Counted from the stretch's first letter, positions 1 through 7,543 are shown. The stretch: DNA of 8,649 nucleotides from an uncultured bacterium (GCA_905215675.1 CAJMRA010000083.1:1-8649), one strand, 5' to 3'. Notes: generated by a model from the sequence alone, not told the origin. Made by a program: numbers and translations.

Positions 1-27
1 AAGCTACGGGCATCGACAGCAGAGATG

Positions 28-46
28 AGGGGGTTCCCCTCCCCCT
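28..46 (-). repeat. G-rich hairpin motif downstream of the EndoQ-helicase gene
   Basis: On the minus strand AGGGGG and CCCCCT (6-bp arms) flank AGGGGAA, beginning 50 bases after the helicase stop codon. No T-run follows, so it is at best a weak intrinsic terminator. It closely resembles the motif at 8618-8635, which holds the same AGGGGAACCCC core in the same orientation relative to its gene. Confidence 0.5.
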
Positions 47-96
47 GAATCTCAATCCCAACCTGTCTTGCGGTGCATATGCCGTCGTCCGTCCCT

Positions 97-3000
97 TCAC
101 AGCAGGGACAGATTTTGCTGTTCGCGCCGGGTATGCGGCTTGAGCTCCGTGACGCGGCAGCAATTCTGTACCAGCGGCAGGAAGGAGGAGGGCGGAAGGT
201 GCAGTTCCCTGCCGTAGAGGCGGCGGCGGTTGCAGCGGCTGGCAAAGACGGCGCAGGCGGCGCGGGTCAGGCCCACGTAAAGCAGCCGCCGTTCTTCCTC
301 CGGCGTCGCTTCTTCGCCTTCCGTCCGCATGCCAAGGGCCGAGCGCCGGAGCGGCAGCAGCCCCTCTTCCAGACCGGGCAGAAAAACCGCCCTGAATTCC
401 AGCCCCTTGGATGCGTGCAGGGTCATCAGCTGCACATGCTCGGCCTTGCCGCGTACAAGATCGCGTTCCCGCAACAGCGCAAGCTGTCCCGGCAGCGCCG
501 TCCAGCTCCCGCAGTCGTTCCAGAGGCGGAGCAGCTCCCGCCACGGGCCGCCGTCAAGGACGGCCGGATCAATTCCGGCGTTCGCGGCAAGCCAGGGCGC
601 GAGGTCGGCAGGGGGCAGGATTTCTCCGTTACGGCGCGGGAGGGGCGGAAGCCGGACTTCGTTGCCCGCCGGATCGGACGTCGGCGGCAATTCGCACAGC
701 TCGCGCAGAACCGCGGCGCAAAGCGGGTCTTCCCAGAAGGGAGCGCTTTCCGGGTCGGCGCAGGGCACACCCGCCTGTTCCAGCGCGGCCCGGATGGGCG
801 GCAATTGCGCGCGCAGGCGTACCAGTACGGCAATTTCCCCCGGCGACAGCGTGCCGTCCAGCTCCGTATGCTGTGAGGCGTCCAGCAGGCTGTGGGACGT
901 TGCGCCGAGCAGGGAAACCGCGCGGCGGGCAATCCAGCGGGCTTCGGCCTGTTCGTCCGGGGCCGTGAAGAGATGCAGAAACGCCGCCCGGGGACGCGCC
1001 GCCGTCAGGGAACCGCAATGCCCGTGTCCCTGAAGCAGTTGCTGCGCCATATCAAGCACCGCCTGACTTGCCCGATAGCTGACGCCGAGGCGCAGGACGC
1101 GCAATGCGGGCCAGTACGCGCGGAACGCCTCCTCGTTTTGCCCTTCGGCCCCGCGAAAGCCGTAGATGGCCTGATCCGGGTCGCCGATACCGAAGAAGCC
1201 GTTGCCGTCGGGCGGCAGCAGGGCCCGAATCAGGGAAAGCTGGAGCGGCGAAAGGTCCTGCGCCTCGTCCACGAGGACGTGCCGGGGGACGCTGTCGGGC
1301 GTTGCGGAGGCCGCCTCTTTCAGGGCGGGCGGCAGCCATGCGGCGGCGGCTTCCGCCGCCTGTGCCGTATGGGAGCCGGAACGGTGCAGCAAAAGCCAGC
1401 CGGGAAGATCGGCGTAATCCACGCGCAGATGGCCGTCCCGCTGCTTGCAGGCCAGATAACGGCGCGCCGCTTCCGCCTCCTCCGGCGGCAGGTCGTTCAG
1501 GGAGCTGCCCAGTTCCCTTGCCAGCTGCATGCTTTCCCAGATATGGCGGCGCTCGTCGCGTGCGAGTTCGGGATTGGCGGCGTCAAAGAGGCTGCGGGCA
1601 GCGGCGTCGGGCAGCAGGACGCATTGCGGAAGTTGCTTATGGAGCAGGCTCCAGGCATAGCCGTGCAGCGTATCGCAACGGGGGAGCGGGCCTTCCGCGC
1701 CGTCCGCAAGCCGCTCGCGCATTTCCGCGGCGGCGCGGCGGGTGAAGGTGAGCGCCAGCAGCGTTTCCGGGGCCGCGCCCTGCGCCAGCAGGCGTTGCAG
1801 GCGTCCCACGAGAACGCGCGTTTTGCCCGCGCCGGGACCGGCCAGCACCAGCACCGGATACGGCCCGGCCTCCAGCGCCGCCTGCTGTTCCGCCGAAAAG
1901 GCAAAGGCGGCGGGCTCCGGCGTCGGCGCGGGCGCAGCGACGCCCGCCGGAGCGCGGCGGCGGACCTGCGCGGGACGCTTTGCCCCGGCGCGGGCGCTCA
2001 GCAGCGAGGCGCGCCCGGCACCGCCGCTCCCGAGTTCGGCCTGTTCCTCGGGGTTGAAAACGCGTACCACGCCGTATTCGCCGTCATAGCCGCCCTGCCG
2101 TATGACATCGCCGCGCCGCATGCGCGCAACGGCCTCGCCGAGAACATCCCAGTAGGCGCGGATCTGGTCTTCCGGCATGCGGCAAAGAATATCCAGATCC
2201 GGGCCGAGATTGCGGAGCAGATCGGCGTAGCGTTGTTGTACCTTGCGGGAACCGCTGCCGACGCCGAGAATCTCGCCGATCAGCTCCGGCAGGGGAATCA
2301 GCGGGCGGGCTTCGGGTTCGGACGGCAGGGCCGGAGCCTCGTCGCGATCGGCCAGTTCCCAGACACGATGCAGGACGCCGATGGTCAACGGCTTGCCGCA
2401 GACGGGACAGATATCATTGAGCTTGTGGGCTTCTTCCGGTTCGAGGACGACGCCGCAGGCACGGTGTCCGTCGAGATGATACTTGCCTTCCTCGGGATAG
2501 AATTCCATGGTGCCGAGAAAACGGCAGTCCGGGGAGCTTTCGGGGCAGCGCCGCGCCGCGGCTCGCAGGGCGGCAAACATGGTGCGGTAGGTGACATGGC
2601 CGTCAAAGAGATTGGCTTCGCGGCCGAGGTTGGCCCCTGAATGCGCGTCGGAATTGGAAACGAGGGCGTAGCCGTCAAGGGCGCTGACAAGGCGATTCAT
2701 GGCGGGGTCTGAGGAAAGGCCCGTTTCCAGGGCGAAGATATGGGGCGCAAGATCGGCAAAGCATTCTTCCAGATGATCGAAGCCGGACTTGGAGCCGAAG
2801 AGGGAGAACCACGGCGTCCAGATATGAGCGGGTATCAGCACGGCGTCCGGGGAAGTTTCCAGTACGATTTCCAGCAGATCGTGGGAGTCGAGGCCCAGAA
2901 TGGGGCGGCCGTCGGAAGCCAGATTGCCGATGTGGGACAGCCGTTGTGAAAGTTTTTCCGCATCTTCCAGCGTCGGCACAAAAACAAGATTGTGGACTTT

Positions 3001-3321
3001 ACGAGTTTTGCCGCCGCGCTTATAGATGGAGCTTATTTCTGTTTGCAGGCAGAAAAGAGGTCCGGCTCCTGTGTCTTGCGGAGCATCCTGCATGAAGTCT
3101 AATGTTTCATGTGGAACGTTAAGTTTGTAGAAGCCGCTTTCCTCATCAAAGGTCAGTTGTTCCCGAAGTTCCTGCCGCCATTGCGGATGCGTAAAGTCGC
3201 CCGTACCAAGAAGATGTATTCCCTTGCATTGCGCCCATGCCGCCAGATGACGCGGCGTAAGCTGCTTGCTGGTGGCGCGGGAAAAACGGGAATGTATATG
3301 CAGATCGGCAATAACGCTCAT
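97..3321 (-). CDS. Endonuclease Q-like PHP nuclease fused to UvrD/Rep-type SF1 DNA helicase
   Basis: This 1074-residue protein has two complete enzymes in one chain. Residues 1-427 match the endonuclease Q/YqxK family (PHP fold). The metal-site motifs are all visible: DLHIH at 6-10, D42 and H45, E95, H110, H166 and SDAH at 224-227. A zinc-ribbon-like region follows (C289, then CPVCGK at 305-310), then the EndoQ tail ending near GYDGEYGVVRVFNPEE (411-426). Known EndoQ enzymes nick DNA 5' of uracil, hypoxanthine, xanthine and AP sites. An Ala/Pro/Arg-rich linker (about 430-473) leads to a UvrD-family ATPase with a Q motif (475-485), Walker A GPGAGKT (495-501), Ia TFTRRAAAEM (525-534), II VDEAQD (684-689), III GDPDQAIYGFRG (713-724), IV SYR (748-750), V LMTLHASKGLEF (965-976) and VI (1009-1021). 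No motif is missing. The inferred role is excision repair of deaminated bases. The start has GGGAG six bases upstream and overlaps the upstream methyltransferase stop as ATGA. Family calls are firm; coupled nicking and unwinding is inferred. Confidence 0.93.
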   Translation of the reverse strand: MSVIADLHIHSRFSRATSKQLTPRHLAAWAQCKGIHLLGTGDFTHPQWRQELREQLTFDEESGFYKLNVPHETLDFMQDAPQDTGAGPLFCLQTEISSIYKRGGKTRKVHNLVFVPTLEDAEKLSQRLSHIGNLASDGRPILGLDSHDLLEIVLETSPDAVLIPAHIWTPWFSLFGSKSGFDHLEECFADLAPHIFALETGLSSDPAMNRLVSALDGYALVSNSDAHSGANLGREANLFDGHVTYRTMFAALRAAARRCPESSPDCRFLGTMEFYPEEGKYHLDGHRACGVVLEPEEAHKLNDICPVCGKPLTIGVLHRVWELADRDEAPALPSEPEARPLIPLPELIGEILGVGSGSRKVQQRYADLLRNLGPDLDILCRMPEDQIRAYWDVLGEAVARMRRGDVIRQGGYDGEYGVVRVFNPEEQAELGSGGAGRASLLSARAGAKRPAQVRRRAPAGVAAPAPTPEPAAFAFSAEQQAALEAGPYPVLVLAGPGAGKTRVLVGRLQRLLAQGAAPETLLALTFTRRAAAEMRERLADGAEGPLPRCDTLHGYAWSLLHKQLPQCVLLPDAAARSLFDAANPELARDERRHIWESMQLARELGSSLNDLPPEEAEAARRYLACKQRDGHLRVDYADLPGWLLLHRSGSHTAQAAEAAAAWLPPALKEAASATPDSVPRHVLVDEAQDLSPLQLSLIRALLPPDGNGFFGIGDPDQAIYGFRGAEGQNEEAFRAYWPALRVLRLGVSYRASQAVLDMAQQLLQGHGHCGSLTAARPRAAFLHLFTAPDEQAEARWIARRAVSLLGATSHSLLDASQHTELDGTLSPGEIAVLVRLRAQLPPIRAALEQAGVPCADPESAPFWEDPLCAAVLRELCELPPTSDPAGNEVRLPPLPRRNGEILPPADLAPWLAANAGIDPAVLDGGPWRELLRLWNDCGSWTALPGQLALLRERDLVRGKAEHVQLMTLHASKGLEFRAVFLPGLEEGLLPLRRSALGMRTEGEEATPEEERRLLYVGLTRAACAVFASRCNRRRLYGRELHLPPSSFLPLVQNCCRVTELKPHTRREQQNLSLL

Positions 3322-4115
3322 GATGTACTCCCGAGAAATGGGCAGAACCGGAGCGCCTGTGCGGTCCAGCGTGCCCCGGTATCGTGTTGCGATGGATGCA
3401 GATAGAGCGCTTCTTCCAGCAGGATGTCGTGGGCGGCATCCTTGCGCGCTTCCAGCAGCAGACGGACTGCCGGTTCCCCGGCGCGGGGATGTACCGGCAG
3501 CAGGCGGCGAATACCCAGATGATGACGCGCGCAGGCTTCCATAAGGCGCGGCAGGGCGCGCGCATCATAAATACAGCAGAAAAATCCCTTGTGGCGCAGC
3601 AGCGCGGCGGCACTGCGACAGAAGTCATAGAGCGTCGTCCCGTTGCCGCGCCGCGCCGATTCCGCAAGCGCGTGCGGCGAGGCGCGGCCCTCATGCTGTT
3701 CCCAGTAGGGGGGATTGGCAAAAATCAGTCCCGCGCCCTCCGAACCGCACTGCCTGAGCAGCCATTCCCGGCAGTGCCGCAGGCAGTCGCGGTCGGGCAG
3801 GGTCCCTTCCAGAATCTCCAGACGTTCGGCCAAGCCCAGACGCCGGATATTCTCCCGCGCCGCAATCGTCAGGGGCGCGGCCCGCTCCACGCCCAGCCCC
3901 GGGACGCCTTCCCGCAACAATGCGACGGCCAGCAGCGCCGCGCCACTGCCGCAACCCAGCTCAAGAAAGGGCCCCTGCTTCCGGCGGGGCGTTGCCGGCA
4001 GGGTTTGCGCCGCAAAGGCCGCCAGCAGCAGGGCGTCCATACCGAAGCGGGCGCATTCCGCGGGCTGCGTCAGCCCGGCCGGAAAGCGCCGCCGGGCAGT
4101 AAGGATTTCCGTCAT
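3318..4115 (-). CDS. TrmN6/YfiC-like adenine-N6 SAM-dependent methyltransferase
   Basis: This is a Rossmann-fold class I methyltransferase of about 265 residues, close in length to E. coli TrmN6/YfiC (245), which makes N6-methyladenosine at A37 of tRNA-Val1. The SAM-binding motif I is LELGCGSG (51-58). An acidic residue that could contact the ribose is E77 in LGVERAA. The catalytic motif IV is NPPY (134-137), typical of enzymes that methylate the exocyclic amino group of adenine. The N-terminal FPAGLTQPAECARFGMDALLL (11-31) fits the opening helix of the COG4123 family, where a conserved GxDxxLL-type stretch precedes motif I. The reading frame is open back to 4418, but that extension crosses the terminator of the upstream gene and looks like non-protein sequence, so an internal start is chosen. 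ATGs at 4142 and 4226 are alternatives, and none has a clear Shine-Dalgarno sequence. The stop overlaps the next start as ATGA. The substrate (tRNA, rRNA or other) cannot be settled from sequence. Confidence 0.85.
   Translation of the reverse strand: MTEILTARRRFPAGLTQPAECARFGMDALLLAAFAAQTLPATPRRKQGPFLELGCGSGAALLAVALLREGVPGLGVERAAPLTIAARENIRRLGLAERLEILEGTLPDRDCLRHCREWLLRQCGSEGAGLIFANPPYWEQHEGRASPHALAESARRGNGTTLYDFCRSAAALLRHKGFFCCIYDARALPRLMEACARHHLGIRRLLPVHPRAGEPAVRLLLEARKDAAHDILLEEALYLHPSQHDTGARWTAQALRFCPFLGSTS
3328..3332 (-). promoter_or_regulatory. Ribosome binding site of the EndoQ-helicase gene
   Basis: GGGAG on the minus strand lies six bases before the ATG at 3321. It sits inside the last codons of the upstream methyltransferase gene. 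It supports this start and shows that the fusion gene has its own initiation signal as well as the ATGA overlap. Confidence 0.7.
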
Positions 4116-4168
4116 GGCGTCGGAAGATGGCGGGAAAGGCATGATCGGCGTTTGCGGGACAGGTTGCG

Positions 4169-4185
4169 GGCGGCGCTGCGCCGCC
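4169..4185. repeat. GC-rich perfect inverted repeat upstream of the methyltransferase gene
   Basis: GGCGGCG and CGCCGCC are separated by CTG, giving a 7-bp all-GC stem. It lies 54-70 bases before the chosen methyltransferase start. On the minus strand no run of T follows it, so it is not an intrinsic terminator in the gene's direction. It may be leader RNA structure, or only a product of GC-rich sequence. Confidence 0.4.
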
Positions 4186-4269
4186 TCGCGTTGTTCCTTT
4201 TTTTCAAAGGCGCAACGCTCTTGCATGGCGGCATGCGCAAGCCCTGGAGCAATTTCAGTTTGAAACGCA

Positions 4270-4319
4270 AAGACAAAAGCGGGAAGGGAACCGGCCTTGC
4301 GACCGGCTGCCCTTCCCGC
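4270..4319 (-). terminator. Intrinsic terminator of the epimerase-U32 unit
   Basis: On the minus strand, 13 bases after the U32 stop codon, a perfect 10-bp stem (positions 4310-4319 paired with 4279-4288) encloses a further four-base CCGG pairing and a loop of about 8 bases. It is followed by GCTTTTGTCTTTG, a T-rich tail. This is a canonical rho-independent terminator. It separates the epimerase-U32 pair from the methyltransferase-helicase pair and argues against the methyltransferase starting upstream of it at 4418. Confidence 0.87.
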
Positions 4320-4332
4320 GGGAAACGACGTA

Positions 4333-6534
4333 TCAGAGAAGCGCGCCTTCCCAGTTGAACAGGCTCCGGCGACGGGCTTCGGGGAGGTCCGGCGGCGTAT
4401 GTTCCTCAAGATGGGCAAAGAAACTGTAGCCGGCGGCGATCAGTTCCTGCCGCTTGGAGGTCAGATCCAGCGGCCAGCCGGGATACAACCAGACGTTGCC
4501 GCCGTAGGTGCGCGCCCAGAAGACTTCTCCCTTGGGGCTGACGAACGGTTCGTTGGCCCTGATGCCGAGCAGGCCGAAGCGGCTTATGCCCACGGGCCAG
4601 AAGCCGGACAGCACCATGCCCAGCGGCAGGGGACTCTGGCGCGGAAGGGCCAGAATATCGTCGGCGGCAAGTTCCGGGCTGATGAACGCGCCCGCAAAGC
4701 CCATGCGCGCCAGCACGCCCAGCGCCGGAGCGTTGGCGATATTGCAGAACGGCCCGGCCAGCAGGTCCAGTCCTTCCCCGTCCTTGCGGTTCTTGTCCGC
4801 GTCGGGCGCGCCCATGCGTTCCAGCAGGGGCGCGGGGAAAAGATCGCGCTGCCAGGGCGCGTTGCAGACGAAGTGGCGCGCGCCTTCCCGGCAGAGATGG
4901 GCAATTCTGCGGCGCAGGCCTTCTTCCTCCTCGGGCCAGACCACGGGCGGCAGCCACCAGCATATTCTGGGAACGATGGTGCGGGAAATGTCCGCCGTGC
5001 GCGGCGACAGCCACAGTCCCATAAGCTGGTTGCGGCTTCCGCGCGTTTCCCGGCCCTGCGGCAGTCCCGGGCGGACGACCATGTCCGGGCGCGGCCGGGC
5101 CTTGCCGGTCAGCGGTCGGGGAAGCCGGGGAGCTTCCTCCACCATGCGCGTGGGCCGGGCGGGCAGGGCCTCCAGCCGCGCCTGCCAGTGCCGCAGCAGC
5201 TGCATCAGCTCCGGTTCCCGTCGATCAATCAGAAAAACCGGCGTGCCCGCCTTGGGCGTCTTGTGCTTCGGCAGGCGCAGTTGCAGGGTTCCGGCCTTGG
5301 GCGTGCGGCGGGTGACGGGCAGGGTGGCGTGCCAGCGCTCATCCTCGACGCCGATGCGCAGGTAATCCTGCGGCAGCAGCTCGAAATGCGGTTTGATGAC
5401 GACCTGTCCTTCGGGCGTGATTTTGATTTTGCCCGCCAGCAGGCCGGAACTTGTCTGTCCCGCCGGATCGGTGGGGACCAGATTTTCCTTTTGCGGCAGG
5501 AAGCGCGCCCGGCTGCCGGGACGCCCCAGCGCCATTTGCAGGATGGCTTCCGCATCCTTGCGGGCGCGGGGATCATTGGCGTGATCCCGCAGCATCCTGT
5601 AGGCCGTAACCACGTGATAGACGTAGTGCGGTCCTTTCTTGCGGCCCTCGATTTTCCACGACGTCAGGTGCGGAATACTGCGCAGCGTCTTTGCCAGTAC
5701 GTCCAGCGAAAGATCCAGACAGGAGAAGAAACGGCCGTCGCGTCCCTTGCCCGTTTTTTGCGGACGGCGGTTGCGATCCTGCGCGGGGTGGCCGTTGCGT
5801 CCGTCGCGCCCGTCGCGGGAATCCCGTTCGTTGCGCTCGTTGCGTTCCGCCTGCCGTTGCAGGGCCTGCGCGGCGGCGCCGCCCTGACGATAGACGCGGC
5901 GGCAGGGCTGCACGCAGCGCCCGCGCAGACCGCTCTTGCCGCCCATGTAGCTGGACCAGTAGCACCGCCCCGAAACGCAGTAGCACAGGGCCCCGTGGAC
6001 GAAGCACTCCAGATCCAGCCCTTCGGGGCAGGCTTCGCCCATGAGCCGGATTTCGTCAATGGACAGTTCGCGCGGCAGGATGACGCGGTTTGCCCCCAGC
6101 GCGCGGGCCGTGAGCAGGCCCTGCGGATGGGTGATATTGGCCAGCGTGGACAGGAACAGTCCCCCGGTGAACCCGGCCTGCCGGGCGATGTCCAGAAAGG
6201 AGAGGTCCTGCACGATAAGGCCGTCCGGCTCCACCTGCCGTGCCAGACGCGCAATCAGGCGGTAGGCCGCCGCCGGTTCGCCGGGCTTGACCAGCGTATT
6301 CATGGCCACATAGACCCGCGCATTTTCGGCGTGGGCCAGATCCGTCAGGCGGGAGAGTTCCGCAAGGCCGAAGTTTTCGGCCTGCATGCGGGCCGAAAAA
6401 TGTTTCAGACCAAGATAGACGGCGTCCGCTCCCGCGGCGAGCGCCGCCAGAAAGGAGGGAACGTCGCCCGCGGGCGCGAGAATTTCCGGGGTGACATCCG
6501 CAACGGCAGGCGCGGAAACAGCAAGATCAGGCAT
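4333..6534 (-). CDS. U32 family protein, RlhA/TrhP-like (probable RNA hydroxylation enzyme annotated as peptidase U32)
   Basis: The 733-residue product opens with PEILAPAGD (16-24) and AGADAVYLGLKHFSAR (34-49), the hallmark N-terminus of the U32/COG0826 family. The family signature ECFVHGALCYCVSGRC (176-191), then C207 and C211, carries the conserved cysteines; in characterised members such cysteines are linked to an iron-sulfur cluster. A second U32 block, SWKIEGRKKGPHYVYHVVTAYR, lies at 292-313. E. coli homologues RlhA and TrhP make 5-hydroxycytidine in 23S rRNA and 5-hydroxyuridine-type bases in tRNA; protease activity is historical and doubtful. The protein is longer than RlhA (about 650) and TrhP (about 450). 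It carries an Arg/Asn/Asp-rich low-complexity insert (229-265), duplicated TPKAGT motifs (411-416 and 426-431) and a C-terminal region I cannot assign (about 500-733). The start overlaps the epimerase stop by 8 bp, with AAGGA 11 bases upstream. The exact RNA target is not predictable. Confidence 0.88.
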   Translation of the reverse strand: MPDLAVSAPAVADVTPEILAPAGDVPSFLAALAAGADAVYLGLKHFSARMQAENFGLAELSRLTDLAHAENARVYVAMNTLVKPGEPAAAYRLIARLARQVEPDGLIVQDLSFLDIARQAGFTGGLFLSTLANITHPQGLLTARALGANRVILPRELSIDEIRLMGEACPEGLDLECFVHGALCYCVSGRCYWSSYMGGKSGLRGRCVQPCRRVYRQGGAAAQALQRQAERNERNERDSRDGRDGRNGHPAQDRNRRPQKTGKGRDGRFFSCLDLSLDVLAKTLRSIPHLTSWKIEGRKKGPHYVYHVVTAYRMLRDHANDPRARKDAEAILQMALGRPGSRARFLPQKENLVPTDPAGQTSSGLLAGKIKITPEGQVVIKPHFELLPQDYLRIGVEDERWHATLPVTRRTPKAGTLQLRLPKHKTPKAGTPVFLIDRREPELMQLLRHWQARLEALPARPTRMVEEAPRLPRPLTGKARPRPDMVVRPGLPQGRETRGSRNQLMGLWLSPRTADISRTIVPRICWWLPPVVWPEEEEGLRRRIAHLCREGARHFVCNAPWQRDLFPAPLLERMGAPDADKNRKDGEGLDLLAGPFCNIANAPALGVLARMGFAGAFISPELAADDILALPRQSPLPLGMVLSGFWPVGISRFGLLGIRANEPFVSPKGEVFWARTYGGNVWLYPGWPLDLTSKRQELIAAGYSFFAHLEEHTPPDLPEARRRSLFNWEGALL
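5793..5846. repeat. Degenerate 9-bp tandem repeat inside the U32 gene
   Basis: Six successive 9-bp units occur: CGTTGCGTC, CGTCGCGCC, CGTCGCGGG, AATCCCGTT, CGTTGCGCT and CGTTGCGTT. On the coding strand they give an Asn/Asp-Glu/Gly-Arg tripeptide series (about residues 230-247 of the U32 protein). The period is a multiple of three, so gain or loss of units keeps the frame. It falls in a linker between the cysteine cluster and the KIEGR block, where length change should be tolerated. Confidence 0.75.
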
Positions 6535-7537
6535 AGTTGTAGTATTCCTTGAACCACGTTACGAAGCGGGCGATGCCGTCGGCCAGGGGCGTCACGGGCG
6601 CAAAGCCGGTCAGCGAGGACAGGGCGTCGATACTGGCCCAGGTGGCTTCCACGTCGCCCGGCTGCATGGGCAGCAGCTCCCGTTGCGCCTTCTTGCCCAG
6701 CGCCGCTTCCAGCGTGGCGATAAAGTCGTTGAGTTCGACCGTCTGATTGTTGCCGATATTGAAAATGCGCCAGGGCGCGGAACTGGAGGCCGGATCGGGA
6801 TGCTCGGCGTCCCAGTCCGGCGTGCGCGCCGGCGGCAGGGGCAGCAGGCGTACCACGCCTTCCACGATATCGTCGATATAGGTGAAATCGCGGCGCATGC
6901 GTCCCTCGTTGAAAACCTTGATGGGTTCGCCGCGCATGATGGCGTGCGCGAAGAGTTGCAGGGCCATGTCCGGCCGCCCCCACGGGCCGTAGACGGTAAA
7001 GAAGCGCAGGCCCGTGCAGGGTATGTCGAACAGATGGCTGTAGGAATGCGCCATGAGTTCATTGCTTTTCTTGGAAGCCGCGTACAGGCTTACCGGATGA
7101 TCCACGTTGTCATGCTCGGAGAAGGGCTGATGCCTGTTCAGGCCGTACACGGAAGAGGACGAGGCGAACACCAGATGCCGCACGCCGGTCTGGCGGCAGC
7201 CTTCAAGGATATTGCCGAAGCCCACAAGGTTGGAGGAAATATAGGAGGCCGGGTTGATCAGGCTGTAGCGGACGCCCGCCTGCGCGGCCAGATTCACGAC
7301 ATGGCTGAAACCTTCCCGCCGGAAGAGCTCCGCCATGCCCGCGCCGTCGGCCAGATCGAGCTTTTCAAAGCGAAAGCCCTTGCAATCCGCCAGCAGGGCA
7401 AGGCGATCCTGTTTCAGCCGGACATCGTAATAGTCGTTGAGATTGTCGATGCCCACGACCGTATGCCCGTCCGCCGTCAGGCGGCGGGAAAGATGAAAGC
7501 CGATAAATCCGGCCGCGCCGGTAACAAGCACATGCAT
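6527..7537 (-). CDS. NAD-dependent epimerase, UDP-glucuronate 4-epimerase type
   Basis: This 336-residue short-chain dehydrogenase-type sugar epimerase starts MHVLVTGAAGFIGFHL with the NAD-binding GxxGxxG (7-13). D31 sits in VVGIDNLNDYYDVRLK, where it would bind the adenine ribose. The catalytic serines are SSSS (126-129) and the Tyr-x3-Lys pair is Y152/K156 (YAASK). The stretches FFTVYGPWGRPDMA (179-192) and MRRDFTYIDDIVEGVVR (214-230) are typical of bacterial UDP-glucuronate 4-epimerases (CapI/LspL group), which make UDP-galacturonate for capsule, LPS or O-antigen. UDP-glucose or UDP-N-acetyl sugars remain possible substrates. The frame is open back to 7603, but the ATG at 7537 begins the conserved Rossmann strand and has AAGGAG six bases upstream. 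No other glycan gene is nearby. The last 8 bp overlap the U32 gene, so the two are probably co-transcribed. Confidence 0.92.
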   Translation of the reverse strand: MHVLVTGAAGFIGFHLSRRLTADGHTVVGIDNLNDYYDVRLKQDRLALLADCKGFRFEKLDLADGAGMAELFRREGFSHVVNLAAQAGVRYSLINPASYISSNLVGFGNILEGCRQTGVRHLVFASSSSVYGLNRHQPFSEHDNVDHPVSLYAASKKSNELMAHSYSHLFDIPCTGLRFFTVYGPWGRPDMALQLFAHAIMRGEPIKVFNEGRMRRDFTYIDDIVEGVVRLLPLPPARTPDWDAEHPDPASSSAPWRIFNIGNNQTVELNDFIATLEAALGKKAQRELLPMQPGDVEATWASIDALSSLTGFAPVTPLADGIARFVTWFKEYYNYA

Positions 7538-7543
7538 GGCGTT

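Noticed and set aside
892..2640. Plus-strand open frame of 582 codons antisense to the EndoQ-helicase
   Set aside because: Its translation is Arg/Gly/Ala-rich with no motif, while the opposite strand holds intact helicase and EndoQ motifs.
3384..4358. Plus-strand open frame of 324 codons antisense to the methyltransferase
   Set aside because: It runs through the terminator hairpin and opposes a gene with clear GCGSG and NPPY motifs. The composition is shadow-like.
4116..4418. N-terminal extension of the methyltransferase to an ATG at 4418
   Set aside because: It would overlap the end of the U32 gene and contain that gene's intrinsic terminator. The extension has no family-like sequence.
4297..6552. 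Plus-strand open frame of 751 codons antisense to the U32 gene
   Set aside because: It mirrors the U32 gene in GC-rich DNA where antisense stops are rare. It has no recognisable domain, and the minus strand encodes clear U32 motifs over the same interval.
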